Origin: Clonostachys chloroleuca
Taxonomy: Eukaryota; Ascomycota; Sordariomycetes; Hypocreales; Bionectriaceae
Assembly (NCBI GenBank): GCA_037952775.1
Contig: JBANAY010000004.1
Span: forward strand, 9,796,001 to 9,860,000
Length of the DNA: 64,000 nucleotides
Direction: 5' to 3'
Shown piece by piece: positions 1 to 10,582 of this stretch. The notes under the pieces were generated by a model. That model searched no databases, was not told where the DNA came from, and saw only the letters and a program-made list of their open reading frames with translations. The position numbers and the translations under genes were made by a program. Every line of letters begins with the position of its first letter. The first letter of the stretch is position 1.

Positions 1-134
1 TCTGCTCAAAATTGCCTGGCGGGTGTCCTTACCCCTATTTCTGCACAAATACTACTGTCACTTGCGTTGAATACCGTCCAGATAGTGTCCCAATCTCAGT
101 GACACAGCATTGCAATCTTTTCTTCTACGAGGTC

Positions 135-153
135 AACCCTAACCCTAACCCTA
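135..153. repeat. short interstitial telomere-like tract
   Basis: Three consecutive CCCTAA units sit in otherwise ordinary sequence about 80 bp beyond the stop codon of the glutathione transferase gene. The unit is the standard filamentous-fungal telomere repeat read on the C-rich strand. With only three units inside unique sequence it is an interstitial tract, not a chromosome end. The rest of 1-235 shows nothing codable. Confidence 0.7.
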
Positions 154-235
154 CGTAAATTCTTTCCCGGATACAGAGATCACATTTCTCGTAGATACTA
201 TTCGTATCAAATACTCGGGTGCAAATGATCTAAAA

Positions 236-1264
236 CTAAGGTATCCGGGGCCGAGCGACATCACCAATAAATCTTACTGGGCTTCCATCTACCCATTGAG
301 CCTCGTCCTGAGCAACACTTTTCTGATACTCCTGGAAGTTTGTCGTGCCCTTGGGCATGCCATTCCAGTCTAGACCATGCTCGTCCATCAGACGGGCCCT
401 GAGTTTCATAGCCTTGATCCAGGAAGGTCGCTTGATCATGCGCTCATGCCATTTCTTGACGTTGGGGAAGCCTTCGAACTTCTTATCGGCGGGGACTCCG
501 AGCGTGACGTCCAGTCGGTCGTTCCAAGGAACAAAGGCGAGATCAGCGTAAGTGATGCGATCCCCTACCAGCCACTCCTTGTTGGGCTCAGCTCCCAGTA
601 CTTTGTCCAAGACTCCAAGAACGCGCTTGACCTCCTTCGAATAACGCTCGATTGCGGAGGGGAGCTTCTCGGGGTGCAGATAGGTAAACCTATAAACAGA
701 TGAGCATGGCAATACTGATGTAGGTTCCGGGTGTCTCTTACCAGGTGCACTGTCCAAAGTATGGGCCCTGTCCGCTGACTTGGAAGATGAGCCACTGCTT
801 GCAAAGAATTTCCTTGTCCATAGAATCATAATGCAGCTGACTGTTGATATCGTATTTCTGGATCAGGTAGAGAATAATGGCTCCAGTCTCCCAGATCTTG
901 ACGCCAGTATTGGGGTCCTCGATAGCTGTACACCTGTTAGATACATTCCATGTTCTATTGATCACTTCTTTAAGCCATACCAGGAACTCGGGCGTTGGGG
1001 TTGATGTCGATGAACGGAGATTGCTTAATGTTCTCAAAGCGAATCGACACAACTTCGTAGAGCACGGCAAGTTCTTCAAGGACGGTGATAACCTAAAGAC
1101 CACGGCGGATGAGCATGAGGAAAGGATCGAAATTCTCGTCGTGTTAGGGCGGTGCATACCTTCCAAGGATTCGGCCCAGGAGCTACAGTGCGGGCTTAGC
1201 TTAGAAACTCGTCTGATCAGGGGAGCAGGGACTTACGGGCCAGCCAAACACGGATAGGCTGCAT
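236..1264 (-). CDS. glutathione S-transferase, Ure2-like
   Basis: Predicted cytosolic glutathione transferase of the fungal Ure2/nitrogen-regulator-like class, conjugating glutathione to electrophiles or reducing peroxides. The gene splices from five exons. Exon 1 begins at 1264 with MQPIRVWLA and joins a 23-nt exon to give the class signature PPGPNPWK. The third exon carries the thioredoxin-fold N-domain (VLEELAVLYE, then NPNARVP); the fourth starts with the glutathione-contacting IEDPNTGVKIWETGAIILYL. The last exon (up to about 687) holds the helical C-domain, with ITYADLAFVPWNDR typical of the family. The stop is at 236-238. Introns are 50-65 bp with GTANG donors. A start about 21 nt upstream is also open, but MQPI is where family members begin. 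The frame is intact once spliced. The neighbour downstream of the window edge is unknown. Confidence 0.88.
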
Positions 1265-2330
1265 TCTTTGGATACGACCAAGCATACGGTTATCTTTAAA
1301 AGAGGAATGTTGACTGGAGTGACGAACAAAAGAGCCGCTGGGGAGGGTCGGCGCAGGTGAAATAGTCGTCGAGGGATGGGAGTATATCGGAACCCCGGCG
1401 CTCGCAGAACGCAACACGTATGGAAAAATACAAAGGCAGGGCCTATTGTTGATCGCGTGTTCAATAGGATTGATGCAGGTAGGCTGACAGCCAGGCATTA
1501 ACAATGGCGCCGCCATATTGGTGGTGCTGTTGTTGGTCGTTTGTTGTATTCACGAGGCAACTTCTGGAGTGGCATCACTGGCGTGCTGCAATTAAGCCCC
1601 TCTCGGTCAACTGCCACCACTGTTAGTTGAGCCAATGTCACGCACGCATCGCCATTGTGCCCAGATACACAACAGCCGGAATATTCGAGCGTTTCGATAA
1701 TTAATTCAATGGCTACAATAAAAGGGTACATCTACCTGATTCTAATCATTTATGCGTTGCGAGATTGGATACGGCCGCTATGTGGTACCAACCAAAGCTC
1801 TTTCCATTCTGAGAAGAGGCGGACAGAATTGGCCTTGCTCACGATTCGATTCTCCACCGCCTGCACAGCATCTCACCAATGGATGCCACAACTACCAAAA
1901 GTGGGACCAGTGTGCGAGATGCGATCGAAAGTCATTCCAGGGTCCAAGTCTAAAATTGTATCATTGACAACATGACTCGATACATGTGCATCTATCAATA
2001 GGAAACCTGCACCAATTGGCACGTAAAATAAAAAAAGCGGTAGCCGGCCGAGCCCCGCCAACTGGCACGTTAGTCAATTGGGGACGGCCGTTCACGCCAA
2101 ACGGCGCGTTGGTGATGTGAAGATTGCGTCATGGCGGACAGCGAGTCCAGGTGATAGCATCACATGGCGGGAGAGTTCACGGCTGAGGAGCCAAGTGAGT
2201 GAGTTCTAGGCACGTTAGTCATTAGCACTTCAGATGAGAAAATGGTGAAATATGCGATCGCGACCAATTCCTTGCGTTCTCAGAGTCTAATTCCTTATTG
2301 AACCCTTTTACCCACCTACCCTAGACCATC
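1265..2330. other. intergenic, no gene seen
   Basis: Spacer between the divergent glutathione transferase (minus) and thioredoxin-like gene (plus). Short open frames here have no recognisable motif. It should contain both promoters; I could not pick out a convincing TATA box for either. Confidence 0.5.
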
Positions 2331-2823
2331 ATGCCTGTGCACAACATCACGAGGTACGCCTTGTCTAATGGAGGGAAGGATGCTGGAGAAAATTAAAAGA
2401 ATGCGCTTGATCGCTTGATCTAATCGTTCATCTGCAGCGAAGACGCGTTCGATAACCTTCTGGTGGAGAATCGTGTGGCGGTTATCGAGTTCTACTCCTC
2501 AACATCGGGATCATGCCGAGCAATTGCCCCAGTCTTTGACCAGTACGTCCCCTTTGTTACGCTGCGCGCAACCCTATAAAAACCACCACACTATACGTAA
2601 TCTATGCATCATGATTGCTGACGACGGCAGCTGCTCCGACTGGGAGAAATTCCACGCCGTATCATTTTTCAGAGTGGACGCTGGCGAACTGCCGCAGCTG
2701 TCCAAGCACCGGGGCGTGACTGCGATGCCCACGTTCCAGCTCTACGTAGGCGGTGACAAGGTGGACGAGATCAAGGGCTCGAACCAGACAGCGCTCGTTG
2801 GCCTGATTGAGGCAGTACTGTAA
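2331..2823 (+). CDS. thioredoxin-like protein with degenerate active site
   Basis: Small thioredoxin-fold protein. Exons 2331-2353, 2438-2542 and 2631-2823 join with GTACG donors and CAG acceptors to give about 106 residues, the normal thioredoxin size. The start MPVHNI, the beta-strand VIEFY, the segment RAIAPVF, the cis-proline region TAMPTFQLY and the C-terminal GSNQTALVGLI all line up with thioredoxin. The redox motif does not: where WCGPC is expected the gene reads TSGSC, so the tryptophan, the nucleophilic first cysteine and the proline are gone and only the second cysteine remains. Standard disulfide reductase activity is therefore unlikely. A binding, chaperone-like or monothiol role is possible. 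The frame and splice sites are clean, so this looks like a functional divergent paralogue rather than a pseudogene. Confidence 0.82.
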
Positions 2824-3751
2824 GAGTATCAGCACGGCAGCAGATTTGATTGCCATCACGAAACAGCATCTGAGGCAAGCAGGCTGAGCAGCGCCTTGGG
2901 GATCAATTGGTCTTGATGGGGGCAGAGGCAAACTGCAGATACAGCTGAAACACGTTTCGGATTTGCTCTGACGAGAGATAATTTCATTGCCAATCAAAAT
3001 TGCTGTGCTATATCCACCCTTGCTGACATATTGTGCATGGGGCGAGTCCTCACCCAATGGCAACTCGCCCGCTGGCTGCCTCTCCGTCTGCTATCGGTGA
3101 TGCTGCTTGCAAGAACCCACGCCACTTGCCTCAAAGCGTGTAAGGAAGACGGTCGCTGTGCCGTTGCGATAGCTGTATCCTCTGGTCTGGACGATGCACG
3201 AGCCAATCATCCCTGAGCCGCCGCCAGAAACAAGACAGACAGGCGGTGGGCATGACAGGCGTGGCGAGGAACCCAAGCCTGGAGCTGGGGGCCGTTGCCG
3301 CTGATTATCATTGACATGTCTGTTGTCAGTGGTTCTTGTCTCTGCTTGCCACCAGCCGAAGCACCAGAGTGGGCACTTTGGCTCATGCTGCCATGGCCCC
3401 CCAGAACCTCGCCGTCAGCGCTCACACAACAGCGAATGAAGGCCTGCCGTGCGCGTGAATGTTTGCCTGTGCTCGACATGCCCTGTCCCTTTGTGCTGGT
3501 CAGCACGTTGCCCTGCGCCAGCTCAGTGGCAACAACCAGCAGGTCCTCGCTTCATATATAAGGAAGCCAGCCGATGCTCTTGTCCCAAATCCTCCGCTCC
3601 CACCACACACAACCACCACTTGTCTACACTTCACACCTCTTGAGCTGGTCTCAACCCACTAAGCATCTTCTCTTCCATTGTTTCATTTTATCCCTTATTT
3701 ATTTACAGAGTGTTGCAGGTTCAATACTCCACCCTTTACAACTAATTCAAA
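2824..3751. other. intergenic region with promoter of the downstream orphan gene
   Basis: No gene recognised. The last 200 bp hold a TATA box near 3554 and a pyrimidine-rich leader with several CACCAC/ACAACC runs, as is usual before highly expressed fungal genes. Confidence 0.5.
3553..3561 (+). promoter_or_regulatory. TATA box of the 3752 gene
   Basis: CATATATAA lies about 195 bp before the ATG and is followed by a CT-rich leader. Confidence 0.5.
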
Positions 3752-4537
3752 ATGCTTAGTGCAAAGAGAGGCCCCATTCCCACAGCTCTGCTGCTCACCG
3801 CGGCATCTGAATTTGTGCTTGCAGCGAGCCCTCCCACTGCCACCAGTGCGCGCTTCGCCAGCCCTCATGGGACACCCATCATGTCTCCCCTGAGGGAGCA
3901 GTACGGTCTCTGCAGTCCCGTCGCCACTCCTGTCACGGCATTCGCTCCTCGATTCAGCGTTCCTCTCAACACTCCAGCCACCGCTCACTGGAAAACCACC
4001 ACATTCTTTGACAGCGAGGACACCATCAAGGAGGAGGACGAGACGGAGGCCGCCGCCGCCCCCGTTCTCCCAGAGGACGACGCCAAGCCCAGCAAGTGGA
4101 AGGTCTTTGACATGACTCACTTCCCCGGCCTGGCTGCTTTGTCGGCCATTGCCGCGACGCCCGCCCCCTCCCCGCGTGAGGCTCCCGCCGACGCGACCGA
4201 GGCGGCCGTGCACAGGAACCTCCAGGACCGCGGCCTCAAGGCCCGCACGTGGAAGGGGATCGACTTCTCCGACTTCCCGGGCATCGCCCAGGCCGCCAAC
4301 TTCGTCAAGCGGACCTCGACCATCGTCATCGACCAGGAGGCCGATGACATCCTCAACAGGAAGCTCCTGGTCGAGGGCGTCGACGGGCATAAGGTCCAGT
4401 ACCCCAGGAGCCCCTACCCCAGCTTCGCCGGTTGGGAACTTCCGGACGATGCTGCCGTGGACAGGGAGGCGGATGATATTCTTAGGAACAACCTTCATTT
4501 GCAGGAGCGGGCGGTGTCGCCCCGCATGATGCTTTGA
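3752..4537 (+). CDS. orphan protein with two repeated motif pairs
   Basis: A single-exon frame of 261 residues preceded by a TATA box and CT-rich leader, with strong GC-rich codon bias from about 4020 onward, so I take it as real. I do not recognise the family. The N-terminus has a weak hydrophobic stretch (TALLLTAASEFVLAAS) that might be a signal or anchor. Two motifs occur twice: KVFDMTHFPGLAAL near residue 117 and KGIDFSDFPGIAQAA near 170, both of form W-K-x-x-D-x-[TS]-x-F-P-G-[LI]-A; and DQEADDILNRKLL near 191 with DREADDILRNNLH near 237. The linker regions are Ala/Pro/Glu-rich and probably disordered. An antisense frame of similar length exists but has no motif and is a shadow of the codon bias. 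Function unknown; the repeats suggest a bivalent binding peptide. Confidence 0.65.
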   Translation: MLSAKRGPIPTALLLTAASEFVLAASPPTATSARFASPHGTPIMSPLREQYGLCSPVATPVTAFAPRFSVPLNTPATAHWKTTTFFDSEDTIKEEDETEAAAAPVLPEDDAKPSKWKVFDMTHFPGLAALSAIAATPAPSPREAPADATEAAVHRNLQDRGLKARTWKGIDFSDFPGIAQAANFVKRTSTIVIDQEADDILNRKLLVEGVDGHKVQYPRSPYPSFAGWELPDDAAVDREADDILRNNLHLQERAVSPRMML

Positions 4538-6982
4538 AGAGACACGGTGTCTGATGCATCACAGATAATTTATTTTCATATAATGAATGGATGAATATAG
4601 ACATTGGTTATTGACAACTGAATGATTTCCCATGTTCGTGTTGATTGTCGCTCTTTGATGATTGTGAGAGCACTGGAACAAGCAAGAAAACAGCTTGTCA
4701 AGAGAAGAACCTAACATCATTGCAAGTAAATCAAATTTTAGTCGAAATGCTACTCCATTGATGTATATCGCCCTGGCTGTTTGATTATCAGCCTTTTCGC
4801 CTCGATCCAAGCAACTTGTTAAACACTGGGACCTCGTCTTTTAATACGAATTGCTTCGACCATGCCATCGTTGAATGTAGTCATCTTTTCGGAGAAATCT
4901 TAATTTGGAATTGCGACGTCAGGCCGCTGCTCTGCAATTTTCTTGTTCGATTCGACGCATGCCATCGTTGAAGGGCTGTAGTCACGTGCATCGGCCCGAG
5001 TCCCTTTGCCTCCTTCGCTCCTTCCTCTCCCTGCGCCTGCTCCAAAGGCTGGGTACCTCGGTAACTTCCACCATCTGGTGCTATCATCAATTGAGGTCTC
5101 TTTAATTTTCTCCTCTGTTTGAAAACTCCATCCTAGCTCATTCTTGGTATTAACGACTCGATGTTGTATTAGTTCCCATCATTTTTATCAGTTTCAACCT
5201 CGCTTTGATCTCCCTCGATCGCTTCCACTCATCCATCCCATCGAAGGACAGTCCACGCCCAAGGACCAAGCCAGTATATCGAGATCCAATCTGATTGGCT
5301 TTGGAAATTTTTGGATTCTGCCTTTTGAATGACCTGTCTTTGTTTTGAACGGAACTCCTTCGTCCGCGAACTGCCGCCGAGTTGAAGCATCGAGAACACT
5401 CACACCCTCGACACCGACTCTCTCGGAGCCCATTTGATTCGAGCAACAACTATTTTCCCCTCCCAAGTGGTTTACACCTCCTTGATCCATGCGCGCCGTG
5501 GATCTGCAACGATCTCCTGGCCCCTCTCGAACATCAATCCTTGTCGAGGCCACGTCAACCCGCCGCTTCGAAAACAAGGCCCAATCTTGGATAATCTCGC
5601 TAAAAATACCGAAACGACCCCGCCGGAGAAATCATAAGCAAATGTAAGAGCTTGGATTAAAGATTGCTAATCAAGTATTCGTCGAGTTCTCAACGACCTA
5701 AACAGGGGAGGCGGGCCGATGAGGGGCAGAATTGTCGCAAAGCCAGCGGAAGGAATACTTTCATGGTCCTACATCTACAATCCTGATTGGGTATGAGTTC
5801 CCGACAAAGCCTCACGTTCAACGGGTGTTGACAAAGGAAGTTACTTTTGAGACAATGGCTGACTTAGAAGGTTACAGTACTGTAGCTCCAATGCGACCAA
5901 TGGAACAGAGCGATCAAAAAGAAGGTTTTATTTAGCGCGAACAGAGTAGCCAGAATGTCTCTAAAAGCCCTGTTGGAACCCTCGCTAAGCTTGTTATCTC
6001 TATGCAAGGCTAGAAGCTTGTCTTCCTCAATCCCTGTCGTTTTATTGGATTTGATTTTACCACGTCTACGAGAAAGAGTCTACAAACTACTCCCTGTTCG
6101 CTAACTGCACATCATGTTGGTTGGAACCTTACTGAGTCGTCGATATCAGCACATTCAGTTGCGCCGTGGCACCCTTTCAGCTCTGTTCGCACTGCATCTT
6201 GAAGACACACAATATACGCGCGGCAGGGTGTAATTCACCTCACCAACTTGGAAATATACCCCAGAAGATGCAGCCAATGGAACCTACGAGTGTTTGAGGT
6301 TATTCAGAGGCCGCGCGTCTTGCCTCAATGGGGTTCTGGGTCCGAGGCCTAGAGACCTCCACGTATCCCACCCTGGGAAACACTGATTTTGCAGGGGTAG
6401 TCTTTGCTGTGTTCGGTAAGTAACCCATGAACATGATCGGACGTTGCTCTTGGCCCGTGAGTGGAAAAGCTTCTAATGACTTCAACGCTTAGAAATTGCC
6501 TCTTTCTCATTGCAGGACCACCCCCTGTTGATGTTCCAGGGTCAGAACTCGATGCGACTCTCTATGTATGGGCCTTTTGTATGCTCCTCCGCGGCTGGGA
6601 TTAGGCAAACATTTCCTTCTTCCTTGGAAATACGCGCTGCGTGATAGGTCAATGCGATTCGAATTAGACAAGCTCGCTCCAGTGTCAGGGGTCAGTGCCA
6701 GATATCATCGGCTCTTGAGGTCTTCGTGTCTGGCTTCATGCGCCTGTAACTGAAGCAACGATGCGACCTTCCAATCGAGCTCGGACCGCAGAGGCGTTGA
6801 CTGAAAGACCGGTGAGAAAAGCAGCCTGTTCAAGGGGAGAGCAGAGACGAAAACTCAGGGACGAAAAGTATAAAGTGCTCTGAAAGAACGCCTTAGTTTT
6901 CATAACCATCTTCTCCTTAACCCTTTTCTCAGTATATTTCCCACAAGTGAGGCACTACCCTACTCTGGTTAACACTTCTGTC
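4538..6982. other. long gene-poor spacer with a possible orphan leader intron
   Basis: No gene could be supported in 2.4 kb. Two imperfect copies of a phrase around GCCATCGTTGAA...TGTAGTCA occur near 4860 and 4960. From about 5144 to 5643 the sequence looks like a long CT-rich untranslated leader and ends in a textbook intron (5644-5705; GTAAGA donor, GCTAATC branch-like site, AACAG acceptor), but no extended reading frame follows. Around 6300-6560 short frames look weakly coding. A TATA-like GTATAAAG at 6868-6875 belongs to the dioxygenase. Confidence 0.4.
6868..6875 (+). promoter_or_regulatory. TATA box of the dioxygenase gene
   Basis: GTATAAAG lies about 115 bp before the ATG at 6983 and is followed by a pyrimidine-rich leader. 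Confidence 0.45.
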
Positions 6983-8119
6983 ATGCGCTTTCAAACTTTC
7001 GCAGTTGCCCTCCTGGCGAGCGGCATCAGCGCCCACCCTGGCCACGACGTCAAGGCCGAGGCTCTTGAGCGCCGTGAGGCACTTTCAAAGGTCGGCAAGC
7101 GATCGCTCAGCCACTGCTTCAAGAGGTGGGAAGAGAGCGGCCTGAACGCTCGTAACCATGAGCGCCGTTCTGCTATTGTCGAGGCAGAGCGCGAGAGCCG
7201 CCGCAAGAAGCGTAGTCTCAACGATGTCCTGAACAAGAGCCATGATATGACATCAAAGGGGTATACAACTGACACCCCTGCTGACACCCTTTTCTCTGGC
7301 ATCAACTCTTGCATCTTGACCCCTGAAGTGACTCAAGGCCCTTACTGTAAGTAGAATTGATAATGCTTTGTGATAATGGTTTGGTCGAAACACTGCTAAT
7401 CGGCGGCACAAGATGTCTCCGGAGAGGACATTCGAGTCAACATTGTTGAGTCCCAAGCTGGTCTTGATACTATCCTCGACTATCAGGTCATCGATGTCGA
7501 CACTTGCGACCCAGTCCCAGATGTCTATCTTGAGATGTGGCACTGCAACTCCACCGGAGTCTATTCAGGCGTGAATGCTCAAGGAAACGGCAACTCCGCT
7601 GATACTTCCAACATCTACAACACCTGGCTCCGTGGTATCCAGGAAACAGACTCGGACGGGGTCGCGCAATTCGAGTCCATCTTCCCTGGCCATTACACTA
7701 GCCGTGCCACTCACATCCACATCATGGTCCACACTGGTGCTACTCGCTACGACAACGGCACCCTCGGTAACGATATCAAGGCCAGCCACGTCGGCCAGGC
7801 TTTCTTCGATCAGTCCCTCATCACCAAAGTCGAGCTCCTGTCCCCGTATAGCACTAACCGGCAGCAATTGACCACCAACGCTGCTGATTCCATCTTGGCT
7901 GAGGAGACGCGAACTGATGGGGTCGACCCGGTCATGGAGTTTACGCTTCTCGGTGACGACGTCAGCGACGGACTCTTTGCATGGCTCGCATTTGGCATTG
8001 ACACTTCCAGATCTCAGGATATTGAACCTGCTGTGTTCCGGTACAAGGAAGGGCCTGTCACAAACCCCAACTCTGGTGGAGGCGGAGGCGGCGGCGGCGG
8101 CGGTGGTCCTCCATCTTAA
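6983..8119 (+). CDS. secreted intradiol ring-cleavage dioxygenase-like protein
   Basis: Extracellular member of the intradiol (catechol 1,2-) dioxygenase family, which opens catecholic rings between the two hydroxyls using Fe(III). Two exons, 6983-7346 and 7413-8119, join inside the first metal-ligand motif so that TPEVTQGPYYV is formed across the splice. A signal peptide (MRFQTFAVALLASGISA) precedes a His/Arg/Lys-rich pro-region. Further family landmarks are DTCDPVPDVYLEMWHCN, then FPGHYTSRATHIHIMVH, which supplies the second tyrosine and the two histidine iron ligands. The N-terminus has several dibasic sites that could be processed by a kexin-type protease. The C-terminus ends in a run of 11 glycines encoded by a GGC/GGA repeat. 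Length fits the fungal secreted subgroup, some of which bind carbohydrate-lignin material. I chose the ATG at 6983 because it starts the signal peptide. Confidence 0.88.
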
Positions 8120-8642
8120 GCCCTAGCTAGTAGTGTCTTGGGCTCATATAAAGGAACGTGGATATAAGGTTGGAGAGAAGTGAAAGCCTAGAATGCTTAG
8201 AAAACCTTTTGTTGTTTGGCCTAGTGTGAGAGTTGGGAAGCTACTGATCACTAAGAGGAGACAATGTGGGCAAGGTGTTGACTAGCTCCGTATATGTTAC
8301 ATTATGGACCAACATGGTTGGATTAATCGAAAATACATGTCCCGGAGAATTTAAAACAGAACTTCCAGCAGCTTTTCTCGTCGCAGAGGCCTCCCTCTAA
8401 CCTAGGCGCTTGGCAAAATAAGGACATGACCACCGCGGAGGTCCGATGAGGCTATAACATGGTAAAAAGATCGAGGCGTATGGAAACTGACTGACACGCT
8501 CGCTGTCTGATCTTGCTAATTTCATTTATTCTGGAACAAGGTCTCCTTCTGGAGTATGTTCTTCCTCTAGAACATGTTCTAGTTCGTCTTTGAAGCCCTT
8601 GTATCTAGTTCAGCAGAACATCATGAACAGCCTGTTTAAGGG
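8120..8642. other. intergenic, no gene seen
   Basis: 3-prime flank of the dioxygenase gene and spacer to the relic on the minus strand; nothing recognisable. Confidence 0.5.
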
Positions 8643-9435
8643 CTAGACAAACTGTGGCTCAGATGAGTTCACCTCACTGTACGTAACAATAATCCCCTTA
8701 GGCTCCAAATACCCTTTGAACGGCTTCAGGTGGTCCCAAAGCTTGGTAGTCTGACGGCGGAAGAGATTGAACCCAGGCTCCATCTCAAAAAGGTGAGAAT
8801 AGGTGATGATGATCTCAGATAGTCCGGTGGAACCCATCAGCGCGAGCTGAGCCAAGTCTCAGATCTGGCTCTCCTCGACTTGTCCGAAACCTAGTTCCAA
8901 TTCCCGGCAGGCCCGGATAGCACCGTATTCGTGGGATGCCGTAGAGTATCCGAAGAAAGCGACAAATTGATAAACTCTTCAATCTTGGTGGGGGCAAGAT
9001 TGCGTGTGTCCTTGGGGCCAAAGTCGGGGAGTTCCCCTAGTAAGCACCTTGAGACGGTCAATATTTCAGGTGCCGTGGACTGGGAGAGATTGAGTGCTAC
9101 ATCCGAACAGCACCGGAATGGGCCGTAAAATGTCAAGGAACGGAGTGCCGGCGCATGAACTCGAAGAACAGAGTTGACGTGGGCCAACGAGATGCTGTCG
9201 TTCTGGCCAACGTCTGAGTAGTAGTCGAGTCGAAAACTGCATAACTTCTCCGGCCATTGGATGAAATTCTGGAAGAGGCTGAACGCCCGACGGTCATTCT
9301 GAGCTTGGATAGATTTGGGGCAGGATGAGGCTGAAAAGGCAGGATTAGAGAGCAAAAGGGTATGGGAAGCAATGAGCTAGAATATCGATGTCTCCAGCGT
9401 CTGGTAGGGACGGAGACTGGGAAGATGAGACTCAC
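8643..9435 (-). pseudogene. leucine-rich-repeat-like relic (possible F-box protein remnant)
   Basis: The minus strand from about 9355 to 8891 encodes LRR-like text such as HAPALRSLTFYGPF and ILTVSRCLLGELPDFGP, resembling the C-terminal part of fungal F-box/LRR proteins. The frame closes at 8891. The continuation (YGAIRACRELELGFGQ, then LAQLALMGSTGLSEIIITYS to 8643) lies in a second frame and itself contains a TGA. No F-box motif is found upstream, where short shifting frames persist to about 9435. I read this as a truncated, frame-broken gene. A missed intron could explain one frame change but not the internal stop. Confidence 0.4.
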
Positions 9436-10582
9436 ACGAAACTATACGGACAACGCTTGGGTATTAGCTAGTCAATAACGTTGAGAGGCCGGCCAATAGT
9501 TTCAGATAGACTTTGTGACCTGCACTGGGAGGCATTGAGCACAACGTATCACTGCCAGCCAACAACCTCAAGCAGGAGCTGGGTCTGCACCGATGGAATT
9601 TGGGCATAGTGTGGGCAAGCATTTGGAATATTGCATTCTATGCTCACAAATGAGTTCACTCACTGGAAAAGAGCTGGAGGCGGGTTGGGAATGATACTTT
9701 TTTGTTTGTTAGATGCGCCTGGAATGACTTTGTTTGGAGCTGCACGGCTATGATTTCTATCTTTGCGGTTTAAAAGATGCGTTTAGGCTTTCGGTCTTTA
9801 AGTATACTGCAAAACTGCCATGTGCCACTTCCGTCCTGTTTTGCTACATGTACATGCTTCCGCGGTTCTTTTTCCTATCAAATTGCGATTAGCACTGCGC
9901 CGAAATGATCAACAAACGAGAGCTAGAATTTCCCATACACTCAGCTAGACCTCGACGCATAAATCCCGGAGTCGACCCCACAGGGAAGGGAGTATGCTCA
10001 GAACGAAGTCTCCCATGAGGTACCTTTCGGGGGTTGGCCGGGCATGGGGTCCTCCGCCACGATTGCACACCTGAAAAACACTGCACCGTCTTCTTCCATT
10101 CCGACCGAAAAGAAGATGACTATGTTCGCACGCATCGTTGCGGTATGTGAAAGGATCTTTTCTGATGTTGACGAAGTAGGAAATAAGGCTTGGTTGCGAT
10201 CGCTCGCTGATTCGTAGGTCGTGGCTCGATAGGCTCCCTTTGTCTTTTACCCTGGCACTTCCCGGGACGTTGGCTGATGACACTCGGGAGGGAAATGTGG
10301 CCGCGAGGAGATTATGAAGTTCAATGTTGAAGATGGAGACGGTCAGAAACTTGTGGGAAAGAAGCTCGATGGCCCAGATAATGTTGCCCGCCATCTGGCA
10401 AGGAAGCATAGAGGAACGCACCTTCCCACCAACAAACAGCCTAGTGCTGGCCTTAATATCCGCCACCTTCTCCGCCACCTGCAAAACCACTACTCGTTTT
10501 GCTTACCTTTTTGAAGGCTAGAAATGATCCCTCTGCAAGATATCATACGGGGTTTAACAGTTTAAATTGAAATTCCTATTCC
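9436..10582. other. gene-poor spacer
   Basis: A 181-codon open frame on the minus strand (10490 to 9945) has no recognisable motif and I do not call it. Nothing else supported. Confidence 0.4.

Noticed and set aside
3695..4498. Long antisense frame opposite the orphan repeat-motif gene
   Set aside because: The sense strand has the TATA box, the CT-rich leader and repeated motifs; the antisense frame is a by-product of GC-rich third positions.
9945..10490. 181-codon minus-strand open frame
   Set aside because: No motif, no domain-like pattern, no supportive leader or codon bias.
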